From: Bacteroidales bacterium UBA3824
GTDB lineage: Bacteria > Bacteroidota > Bacteroidia > Bacteroidales > UBA3824
Reading direction: 5' to 3'
Length of the DNA stretch: 12,987 bases
NCBI GenBank assembly: GCA_002393195.1
Contig: DGIK01000104.1
Span: forward strand, 1-12,987
Position 1 is the first letter of the stretch, and every line of letters starts with the position of its first letter. A program made the translations under genes and the position numbers. Positions 8,201-12,987 of the stretch are shown here, piece after piece. The notes beneath the pieces are model-generated. The model did not search any database. It was not told the DNA's origin and saw only the letters and a program-made list of their open reading frames with translations.

Positions 8201-8974
8201 TTGATGTTTGACGGCTGCACCAATCTTCAAAATATCACCCTCGATGGCTTCGACACCCACAACGTCAAAAACATGAGCCGGATGTTTTTCGGCTGCAAAA
8301 AACTTCTTACTGTGGATGTTAGCGGTTTCAATACTTCCAACTGCGAAAATATGTCGTACATGTTTGCTGAAAGCGGGATAGACCACGTGGATTTAAGTAG
8401 TTTCACGACCGAAAGCGTGGCTCACCTGTCGGGCTATTACGGTTTTGAGATGTTGACGGGCATGTTTGAAAGCTGCGAAAACTTGAAAGCATTGGACATC
8501 AGCAGTTTTGCCGGCGCGAAATATTCTCCGGGAATGTTTTTCGGCTGTACCAATCTGAGGAAAATAAAACTATTCACACCCAAAAACTCCGAATTTGGCG
8601 ACTACACCGACACGGGCAACGACCTCTCGGGACTTTTTGCCGGTTGCACCAATCTGAGGGAATTGGATTTGACAAGTTTCAAAAAACCCGACGCTCCGCG
8701 CAGCATGAAATATATGTTTGCCAACTGCACACAGCTCAAAACCATCTATGCATCAGCGGATTGGGATTTTCAATACGTCTTTACGCTCGATTCGGGCAGC
8801 AGCATCGAAGACAAGACCGTGGAATACCAGCACAATTTTATGGGCATATTCCTCAATTGCCCCAACCTCCGTGGCGGCAAAGGCACCAAATGGAGTGCCG
8901 AAAACCAATCCAACGAAATGTACCTCACAATAGACGGCGGAGAAGCAGCTCCGGGGTATTTCACAAAGAAGTGA
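5300..8974 (+). CDS. BspA-like (DUF285, 26-residue repeat) secreted surface protein with four modules
   Basis: The protein has 1224 residues from the ATG at 5300. That start gives a normal signal peptide (SRTIALIFTLTFALDIYA, cut before QKAPEF) and follows the promoter at 5270; the frame stays open upstream to 5198, but that start lies in a terminator. The body has about 23 copies of a 26-residue repeat of the form NVTxMxxMFxxCxxLxxIDLSxFNT. This is the DUF285/TIGR02167-type repeat of BspA-like proteins, which fold as a leucine-rich-repeat-like solenoid. The repeats are grouped in four modules that end at about nt 6280, 6835, 7762 and 8971. Each module starts with a head (Y-A-V/I, a YY strand, V-F-D-x-S-F, P-x-S/T-C-x-x-W-F) and ends with a tail (GT-x-Y, I-D-G-G, GYFT). 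The protein stops right after the last tail, with no T9SS domain, LPXTG or membrane anchor, so how it is retained is unclear. Known BspA-like proteins bind host or partner-cell ligands; binding here is inferred. Confidence 0.9.
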   Translation: MSRTIALIFTLTFALDIYAQKAPEFYAVFDGKNTVTAYYNGDMPDNAYHFNNDALFPLYNITKVVFDASVKNYAPTSCKNWFSYCDNLTEIVGLENLNTANVTDMSGMFYRCISLKKIDLSHFNTSNVTDMSEMFAHCWELQNIDLSHFNTANVTNMNEMFSNCYKLENIDVSHLNTSKVTKMEGMFMECNGLKEINFANFDTRSVVDMSEMFSGCYSIAKIDLSGFHTDNVSNMSNMFSGCREVKTIDLSSFNTANVTDMGNMFTSCILLRTIIVGDQWTTSEVTSTEPMFSFCRTICGGTGTRYDKGKIDKQMAKVNGGYFTLKGQKPYLPKAYAVYKDSVLTLYYGDKKPSDVRIYFIGNYEDDTKKIKEIVFDRSFWAYRPESCEAWFQGLTNLKSITGMREYLITDNVTNMSNMFKYCGIKSLDISNFNTSKVTSMSGMFSGCNNLEVIYTGYMWKTNAVQQSDQMFSGCRKLYGAKGTSYSQKHIDIKYAHIDEGEKNPGYFTQKWQRQFIPAEQVSDVDEPYVTIAGDVATFAYGKKRSGNHYYTLTNYPHQFIIKAVFDESFRFYTPQSCSQWFYNCANLTEIVDMEKYLDTENVTDMSLMFGNCSKLENINLSGFKTTNVTNMERMFEGCRNLKSIDLSKLDTKKVISIDKMFAGCSRLTTIDLGNFDTQNVNNMKGLFSGCTSLEKLDLTHFNTANVTNMYGMFKNCYSLETLDLSSFNTARVVNMGDMFCYCGGLRTIYVGKDWTTKAIPNKEIVERLSDVGGNGTTHIFTGCTSLCGEKGTLYCYANNGKDFAKIDGGKNAPGYFTTKGAAQWNKTAYAILKNGTLTFYYRASVPNGAYVIHGGKSTQDWCHAATTIKKVVFDVSFRGFRPNTCYEWFSQCGSLTEIAGMKENLNTENVVNMGAMFYGCCSLKNIDLSGFKTHNVTTMHSMFAGCVSLENIDLSSFDTRYVNNMALMFDGCTNLQNITLDGFDTHNVKNMSRMFFGCKKLLTVDVSGFNTSNCENMSYMFAESGIDHVDLSSFTTESVAHLSGYYGFEMLTGMFESCENLKALDISSFAGAKYSPGMFFGCTNLRKIKLFTPKNSEFGDYTDTGNDLSGLFAGCTNLRELDLTSFKKPDAPRSMKYMFANCTQLKTIYASADWDFQYVFTLDSGSSIEDKTVEYQHNFMGIFLNCPNLRGGKGTKWSAENQSNEMYLTIDGGEAAPGYFTKK
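5360..8971 (+). repeat. Four head-repeat-tail modules of the BspA-like protein
   Basis: Module 1 (about 5360-6280) holds about seven repeats, module 2 (6281-6835) about two, module 3 (6836-7762) about six and module 4 (7763-8971) about eight, the last ones irregular. Within modules the DNA also repeats: versions of AACGTTACCGACATGAGC occur near 5599, 5680 and 6068. Local duplication or conversion is therefore plausible. The uneven copy number suggests gain and loss of single repeats inside a conserved frame. Confidence 0.85.
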
Positions 8975-9015
8975 GGCGTTAATATAATTTACAATTTTTA
9001 TACATAAAATGGCGT

Positions 9016-9023
9016 TATATTTG
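9016..9023 (+). promoter_or_regulatory. Promoter -7 box for the OmpA-family gene
   Basis: TATATTTG matches TAnnTTTG 44 bases before the ATG at 9068, leaving an AT-rich leader of roughly 37 bases with no Shine-Dalgarno site. The -33 region is unclear. No hairpin terminator is visible between the BspA-like stop (8974) and this box, so some read-through from upstream is possible. Confidence 0.6.
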
Positions 9024-9067
9024 TGGCGAATTTGAATAAATTATTAACCCTCTAATCCCCCAAGACC

Positions 9068-10384
9068 ATGAAAATACTCAGAATACTTCTTGTGCTGATG
9101 CTATCGATGGCATTTGGCACAGCGGACGCCCAAGGCTGGCTCAACAAACTCAAAGACAAGGCAACCGACGCCGCGCAACGCGCAGTGGAAAACAACGTGC
9201 AGCGCAAGACCGAAGAAGCCGTGGACAACGCCATGAACGGCAACCGCAACAACCGCAACGACGACACCGAAGAACAACAGGAGGCATCCCAAGACGACAA
9301 CAACGACAATGCAAATGCCGACGCCGACAACACCACGCCCGAACCTCAGCGCACCAAAAAGGCTGAAATCAACTGGAACAGTTACGACTTTGTGGCTGGC
9401 GACGAAATCATCTTCGAGGACAACCTCGTGGACGAACAGGTTGGCGAGTTTCCGTCCAAGTGGGATGTTTTTGGCGGATACGCGCAGATAGCACAGCTTG
9501 ATGGCGTCAAGTGCATCTCCCTATCCGACGAGGGCGAAATCACCCCGCTCTTCAACGACAACAAGCCCTACCTCACCGACCAGTTCACAATTGAGTACGA
9601 CGTGTACATCGTCTATGGTCCCGACTACAACACCGACTTCAATCCGCACGGCTGGCGCATGTACACCTACTTGCCAAGCGGCGACAAGATTAAGCACGAA
9701 GACAACGGTTTCAATTTTGACCATCAAGTGTCCACCGGTAAAGATGCCAAAACCTTGGACGACGCAATATTAGGTTACTATTGGCACGTTCCCAACAGTG
9801 ACGAAGTGCGCAACGGTGATGCTCGGCTCGACGGCATAGCAATCAGTGCTTGGCACCACGTGGCAATCTCTTTCAACAAACGCGCCTACAAGGTGTATTT
9901 CGACGAGAAAAGGGTAATCAACATCCCCAACGCTTCAAAGCCGAGCTTCTTCTGGATTAGCTGCAACCAACATGAACCCGTATTCTTCATCAAAAACATC
10001 CGCATCGCCAAAGGCGCAGTGCCGCTCTACGACCGCATGGCGTCCGACGGCAAAATCATCACCTACGGCATCACATTCGACATCGGCAAGGCTACCATCA
10101 AGCCCGAATCGATGGGCGAAATCAACCGTTTTGTAAAGTTGATGCAGGACAATCCCGACCTGAAATTTGAGGTACAGGGACACACCGACAACACCGGCTC
10201 TGCCGCCACAAACCAGACGCTCTCCGAACAACGCGCCAAGGCTATCGTTGCCAAAATGGTGGAACTTGGCATCCCCGCCAGCCGCCTCACCGCCGTTGGT
10301 AAAGGTGCAAACTCTCCCATCGCCGACAATTCATCCGACGAGGGCCGCGCCAAAAACCGCCGCGTAGAGTTCGTTAAGAAATAG
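9068..10384 (+). CDS. OmpA-family protein with predicted LamG/concanavalin-like domain
   Basis: The protein has 438 residues. A signal peptide ends near residue 21 (TADA, then QGW). It is followed by a charged helical segment (about 23-56), an Asn/Asp/Glu-rich linker (about 57-95), a beta-rich central region (about 97-320) and a C-terminal OmpA domain (about 330-438). The OmpA domain contains the GHTDNTG motif with D374 and a SEQRAKA segment with R389. The 15-residue spacing equals that of the Asp/Arg pair that binds diaminopimelate in known OmpA-like domains, so it should hold peptidoglycan. In the central region, WHHVAISFNKRAYKVYFDEKRV and preceding strands resemble laminin-G/concanavalin-type sandwiches; this is a judgement from pattern, not a search. 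No beta-barrel is apparent, so the protein is probably periplasmic or tethered under the outer membrane. It is transcribed alone from the box at 9016 and followed by a hairpin terminator. Confidence 0.9.
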   Translation: MKILRILLVLMLSMAFGTADAQGWLNKLKDKATDAAQRAVENNVQRKTEEAVDNAMNGNRNNRNDDTEEQQEASQDDNNDNANADADNTTPEPQRTKKAEINWNSYDFVAGDEIIFEDNLVDEQVGEFPSKWDVFGGYAQIAQLDGVKCISLSDEGEITPLFNDNKPYLTDQFTIEYDVYIVYGPDYNTDFNPHGWRMYTYLPSGDKIKHEDNGFNFDHQVSTGKDAKTLDDAILGYYWHVPNSDEVRNGDARLDGIAISAWHHVAISFNKRAYKVYFDEKRVINIPNASKPSFFWISCNQHEPVFFIKNIRIAKGAVPLYDRMASDGKIITYGITFDIGKATIKPESMGEINRFVKLMQDNPDLKFEVQGHTDNTGSAATNQTLSEQRAKAIVAKMVELGIPASRLTAVGKGANSPIADNSSDEGRAKNRRVEFVKK

Positions 10385-10386
10385 CA

Positions 10387-10605
10387 TCACCCAAAATACA
10401 TTGACACGAAAACCGGTTGTCTAAAAAGGTGGAGTGCAGGCTGCCAGCCTGCCTTACAATATGCCCTTTTAGACAGCCGTTTTTTTAAATCCCCCTTTTG
10501 CGGCAGTGCAAATACTGGCTTGTCATTATAAAAGCGTACCTCAAACGAAGTAGCAAGTTTGCTGTCCACATACTCTTTGATGCGGGGACATTGGGTTTCA
10601 ACCAT
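10387..10605 (-). CDS. Doubtful 72-residue ORF, possibly a gene remnant
   Basis: From the ATG at 10605 this frame gives 72 residues beginning MVETQCPRIKEYVDSK. The N-terminal 40 residues have a protein-like composition. The C-terminal part (KAGWQPALH) is simply the translation of the nested hairpin of the facing gene, which argues against a functional product of full length. In its favour, a TAACTTTG box on the same strand lies 11 bases upstream, and the unit is separated from the Rpn gene by a terminator. No family is recognised. A decayed gene start or a leftover of a mobile element fits as well as a real small gene. Confidence 0.25.
   Translation of the reverse strand: MVETQCPRIKEYVDSKLATSFEVRFYNDKPVFALPQKGDLKKRLSKRAYCKAGWQPALHLFRQPVFVSMYFG
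10409..10486 (+). terminator. Nested hairpin terminator after the OmpA-family gene
   Basis: An outer stem (10409-10426 with 10467-10483) is built on TTGTCTAAAA / TTTTAGACAG with one G-U pair and one bulged C, and ends in seven T (10480-10486). Inside it sits a second perfect stem, GCAGGCT (10436-10442) with AGCCTGC (10446-10452), closed by a 3-base loop. The inner part resembles short palindromic repeats that recur between genes in Bacteroidota. Read on the - strand, the outer stem is followed by four T, so it may act in both directions. Confidence 0.8.
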
Positions 10606-10616
10606 TACATCAGATG

Positions 10617-10624
10617 CAAAGTTA
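10617..10624 (-). promoter_or_regulatory. Promoter -7-like box on the - strand
   Basis: Read on the - strand the bases are TAACTTTG followed by CATC, a good match to TAnnTTTG. No TTTG box stands at the expected 19-21 base spacing, although T-rich DNA lies upstream. If used, transcription would begin about five bases before the ATG at 10605. Confidence 0.45.
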
Positions 10625-10640
10625 CAACAAAAAATCAAAT

Positions 10641-10689
10641 AAAAAAATCTCTACAAAACATAACAAAAAGTGTCGCGTTTTGTAGAGAT
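10641..10689 (-). terminator. Intrinsic terminator of the Rpn-family gene
   Basis: Bases 10647-10659 and 10677-10689 form a perfect 13-base stem (ATCTCTACAAAAC / GTTTTGTAGAGAT) with a 17-base loop. On the - strand the stem runs into seven T (10647-10641). It lies 75 bases after the stop of the Rpn-family gene, so it is best read as that gene's terminator. Confidence 0.85.
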
Positions 10690-10763
10690 AATCATTTCTA
10701 AGTATTGTTTTTGATTATTACATTCAATTAGGGAGTTATTGCGAATTGACGTATTTTATAGTT

Positions 10764-11612
10764 TTAAAGTTTTGCGATTTCGTCGGGATCGAGACCTGTG
10801 TATTTGGAAATGACTTCCACAGTCAAACCATCGGTTTTCATTTGGCGGGCAGTCTCGATGGCTTTTTGTTTTGCGCCTTCCGCACGTCCTTCCGCACGTC
10901 CCATTTCCTTTACGGTATTCTCTCGGTCGATATTCAAGGATTCCAAATCCCAAAAACTGTCGTAGGCGCGGCGTTCTTCTTCTGTAAGGTTTTGGCAAAG
11001 TTCGAGGGCTTGCTTGGTCTCGCTGTTTTCCATAAGTTCTTGGGGGATAGATTCTGCATCGACCCCTGCGTTGACTGACGTCAGAAAACTCTGCCACAGC
11101 CTCAGCATCTTGCCCTGCGCCTTGTCTTGCGGCTTGAATTTGGGCAACTCGATGCAGACTACCTCGAAGCCGGGAATGACGCTTTCAGGATTATCGACTT
11201 CCGACATCGTATAACGGTGGTAGTTGTTAGTGTTTTTTGTCTGATAGACATCGTTGAGGATGTTGATGGCAAAGATTTTTTTCATTTTGTAATACCTGAC
11301 GCCTTCGTTATATAATGTGGCGTACAACTTGGAACAGTTGTACATCACACGGCGCAGGAAATCCGCCGACCAATACATCTGCATCTCCACGATGAAATAT
11401 ATTTGGTCAGAAACCTTGCATTTGACATCCACGACACTGCGCCGCTTGCCGTCAGTGAGCGGGATTATCTCAGACGGAAGGTACTCTACGTCGCTGATTT
11501 GGTCGTCGCCCTCCAATTTGAGGACGGCGTTCAACAGGCTTATGGTCAAGTTTTTGTGTTCGCCAAATATTTTCTTGAACACAATGTCGGTCTTCGGGTC
11601 GTAGTAGTGCAT
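10764..11612 (-). CDS. Rpn-family / PD-(D/E)XK nuclease-type putative transposase
   Basis: From the ATG at 11612 the protein has 282 residues. It opens MHYYDPKTDIVFKKIFG, the typical start of the Rpn/PF12784 (TIGR01784) proteins, often named PD-(D/E)XK nuclease family transposase. The nuclease core shows an Asp in SVVDVKCK and a Glu-x-Gln in YFIVEMQ (about residues 74-94), matching the D...E-x-Q form of the active site in this family. The C-terminus has the usual charged repeat (GRAEGRAEGAK) and a short helical tail ending TGLDPDEIAKL. Characterised Rpn proteins are DNA endonucleases that raise RecA-independent recombination. An in-frame ATG at 11657 lies upstream of the promoter box and is rejected as the start. 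The gene looks intact, with its own promoter and terminator, and no flanking terminal repeats are visible. Confidence 0.9.
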   Translation of the reverse strand: MHYYDPKTDIVFKKIFGEHKNLTISLLNAVLKLEGDDQISDVEYLPSEIIPLTDGKRRSVVDVKCKVSDQIYFIVEMQMYWSADFLRRVMYNCSKLYATLYNEGVRYYKMKKIFAINILNDVYQTKNTNNYHRYTMSEVDNPESVIPGFEVVCIELPKFKPQDKAQGKMLRLWQSFLTSVNAGVDAESIPQELMENSETKQALELCQNLTEEERRAYDSFWDLESLNIDRENTVKEMGRAEGRAEGAKQKAIETARQMKTDGLTVEVISKYTGLDPDEIAKL

Positions 11613-11644
11613 AGTTGAAGGTGTTTTGGATTTATTATTATCCG

Positions 11645-11676
11645 CAAAAATAATCAATCATTTTCAAAATTGCAAT
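11645..11676 (-). promoter_or_regulatory. Promoter of the Rpn-family gene
   Basis: On the - strand, TATTTTTG (11652-11645) matches the -7 box TAnnTTTG. ATTG (11676-11673) stands exactly 20 bases upstream, close to the TTTG -33 box. This is the best-formed promoter in the window. It predicts transcription starting near 11638 and so fixes the translation start at 11612. Confidence 0.7.
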
Positions 11677-11735
11677 AGTTCGACTCAATTTTTCTTTGGA
11701 ATAGACCTCATGCAACCATTGTCTGAAATAAGACT

Positions 11736-11788
11736 AAAAATCATAATGCACAATCAGCCATCCTGCGGACGCCAATTATGCATTATGA
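11736..11788 (-). terminator. Candidate terminator of guaA
   Basis: TCATAATGCACAAT (11741-11754) pairs with ATTATGCATTATGA (11775-11788) at 13 of 14 positions, with a 20-base loop. On the - strand the stem is followed by five T (11740-11736). It lies 24 bases after the guaA stop. The stem is AT-rich, so it should be moderate in strength. Confidence 0.5.
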
Positions 11789-11801
11789 ATTATGCATTAT
11801 G
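11774..11801. repeat. Tandem 14-base ATGCAT-containing repeat
   Basis: AATTATGCATTATG occurs twice in tandem (11774-11787 and 11788-11801) and is followed by a partial third unit (CATTG). Both copies can pair with 11741-11754, so two alternative hairpins are possible. Similar TGCATTATG-type runs are common between genes in Bacteroidota and some other bacteria, from general knowledge. Confidence 0.75.
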
Positions 11802-11812
11802 CATTGAAACAA

Positions 11813-12987
11813 CTACTCCCACTCAATCGTTGCCGGGGGCTTGCTACTGATGTCGTATGCAACGCGGTTGACGCCCTTTACCTTGTTGATGATGTCGTTG
11901 GAGACCTTGGCGAGGAAGTCGTAGGGTAGGTGAGCCCAGTCGGCGGTCATTGCGTCGGCACTTGTAACGGCTCTCAACGCCACGGCACGCTCGTATGTGC
12001 GCTCGTCGCCCATCACGCCAACGCTCTTGACGGGCAAGAGGATTACTCCCGCCTGCCAAACTTGGTCGTACAATGAAGTTTCAACGCCATCCACCATCGT
12101 CTTCCACTCGCGGAGACCGTTGATGAAAATATCGTCGGCATCTTGGAGAATCCTTACTTTTTCGGGGGTGATGTCGCCCAAAATCCTCACGCCCAATCCC
12201 GGACCGGGGAACGGATGACGCTTGATAAGATGTTCAGGCATACCGAGTTGACGTCCGACCTTGCGCACTTCGTCCTTGAACAACCATTTCAACGGCTCGC
12301 AGAGTTGGAGTTTCATTTCCTTGGGCAATCCACCGACATTGTGATGGCTCTTGATGGTCTTGCCGGTGATATTGAGACTTTCGATGCGGTCGGGGTAGAT
12401 AGTGCCTTGACCAAGCCATTTGGCATCCGTAATCTTCTGAGCCTCAGCGTTGAAAACATCTACAAAGCCCTTGCCGATGATTTTGCGCTTCTTCTCCGGT
12501 TCCTCCACGCCAGCGAGTTCGGCGTAGAATTTTTCTTTGGCATCAACACCTATTACATTGAGACCGAGGCATTTGTAATCGTTCAAGACATTCTGGAACT
12601 CGTTTTTGCGGAGGAGACCGTTGTCAACGAAAATACAAGTCAAATTCTTGCCAATCGCCCTGTTGAGAAGCACAGCCGCAACGCTCGAATCCACGCCGCC
12701 GCTCAATCCAAGCACCACCTTGTCGTTGCCGACCTGCGCCTTCAATTCGGCTACCGTGGTGTCGATGAACGACGCCGCCGACCAATCCTGACAGCCGCCG
12801 CAGATGCCCACCACAAAGTTTTTCAAGAGCAATGTGCCTTGCAACGAGTGAAATACTTCGGGATGGAATTGCACGCCCCAAATCTTCTCATTCTTGGCGG
12901 CGTATGCGGCGTACTTGACGGTTTCGGTGGAGGCAATGCACTCAAAATCATCAGGGATTGCCGTAATGGTGTCGCCGTGGCTCATCC
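11813..12987 (-). CDS. guaA: GMP synthase (glutamine-hydrolysing), N-terminus beyond the window
   Basis: GuaA makes GMP from XMP with ATP and glutamine in the cytosol, the last step of guanine nucleotide synthesis. About 390 of the usual 510 or so residues are visible. The frame is open at the right edge and the last partial codon (GG) fits the Trp of the conserved VWMSHGD motif, so the Met at 12985 is not the start. Seen in order are the glutaminase His in GVQFHPE (codon 12863-12865), the ATP-pyrophosphatase loop SGGVDSS (12683-12703), [25 protein letters not shown] and the family's C-terminal KPPATIEWE. The catalytic Cys of the glutaminase lies outside the window. The gene looks intact, ends in TAG, and is followed by a likely terminator. 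Confidence 0.97.
   Translation of the reverse strand, partial: MSHGDTITAIPDDFECIASTETVKYAAYAAKNEKIWGVQFHPEVFHSLQGTLLLKNFVVGICGGCQDWSAASFIDTTVAELKAQVGNDKVVLGLSGGVDSSVAAVLLNRAIGKNLTCIFVDNGLLRKNEFQNVLNDYKCLGLNVIGVDAKEKFYAELAGVEEPEKKRKIIGKGFVDVFNAEAQKITDAKWLGQGTIYPDRIESLNITGKTIKSHHNVGGLPKEMKLQLCEPLKWLFKDEVRKVGRQLGMPEHLIKRHPFPGPGLGVRILGDITPEKVRILQDADDIFINGLREWKTMVDGVETSLYDQVWQAGVILLPVKSVGVMGDERTYERAVALRAVTSADAMTADWAHLPYDFLAKVSNDIINKVKGVNRVAYDISSKPPATIEWE

Larger units (their letters stand above)
10385..10763. other. Converging intergenic region
   Basis: This 379-base gap lies between the stop of the + strand OmpA-family gene and the stop of the - strand Rpn gene. It holds the nested + strand terminator, the doubtful 72-residue - strand ORF with its promoter-like box, and the - strand terminator. 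Bases 10690-10763 form an AT-rich 3' leader in which I see nothing else. No tRNA, attachment site or CRISPR repeat is visible. Confidence 0.8.

Noticed and set aside
5599..8300. Regular repeats taken as a possible CRISPR array
   Set aside because: They are in-frame coding repeats of a protein family with no constant repeat and spacer pattern.
3..10384. The envelope genes as one joint new secretion or adhesion system
   Set aside because: Visible promoters and terminators divide them into separate units, and nothing in the sequence links their functions beyond export.
10746..11618. Plus-strand and second minus-strand frames across the Rpn gene
   Set aside because: The minus frame that keeps the nuclease motifs is clearly the gene; the others are shadows.
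11613..11657. N-terminal extension of the Rpn protein from the ATG at 11657
   Set aside because: It lies upstream of the -7 box, and the family normally begins with the segment at 11612.

Overview
The window looks like a chromosomal stretch of a Bacteroidota organism, most likely order Bacteroidales. Four things point there. The first gene is a huge SprB-type surface protein that ends in a type B sorting domain of the type IX secretion system (T9SS). There is also a BspA-like (DUF285) surface protein and a Bacteroidota-style lipoprotein. The genes carry promoter boxes of the form TAnnTTTG and lack Shine-Dalgarno sites. Coding regions have balanced to slightly high GC and favour C in the third codon position, while the gaps are AT-rich. 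I cannot name a genus or species.

Layout on the + strand. A 5'-truncated SprB-like adhesin runs from the window edge to 3749; it holds ten SprB repeats, a PKD region and a T9SS type B C-terminal domain. A promoter at about 3815-3822 then starts a two-gene unit: a lipoprotein (3852-4685) and a small secreted protein (4700-5140), both of unknown function. A strong intrinsic terminator at 5169-5213 closes it. A second promoter (5270-5277) drives a 1224-residue BspA-like protein (5300-8974) built of four long modules, each with a head, an array of about 26-residue repeats and a tail. A third promoter (9016-9023) drives an OmpA-family protein (9068-10384) in which a predicted laminin-G/concanavalin-like domain sits in front of a peptidoglycan-binding OmpA domain. 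A nested hairpin ends this transcript.

Layout on the - strand. guaA (GMP synthase, truncated at the right edge) ends at 11813 and has a candidate terminator built from an ATGCAT-containing repeat. An Rpn/PD-(D/E)XK-type nuclease gene (10764-11612) follows, with its own promoter and a clear terminator (10641-10689). Beyond that, a further promoter-like box faces a 72-codon ORF of doubtful status (10387-10605) whose 3' half lies in the hairpin of the facing + strand gene. The + and - strand units therefore converge around 10.4-10.6 kb.

How the genes relate. The left 10 kb is a cell-envelope neighbourhood: every protein has a signal peptide or, in the truncated adhesin, a secretion-type C-terminus. 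The visible promoters and terminators split it into separate transcription units, so one shared pathway is not shown by the sequence. guaA is housekeeping and the Rpn gene is a mobile-type accessory gene. I did not find a clearly new defence or metabolic system. The least explained items are the lipoprotein/secreted-protein pair, the modular BspA-like protein with no recognised anchor, and the structured converging intergenic region.
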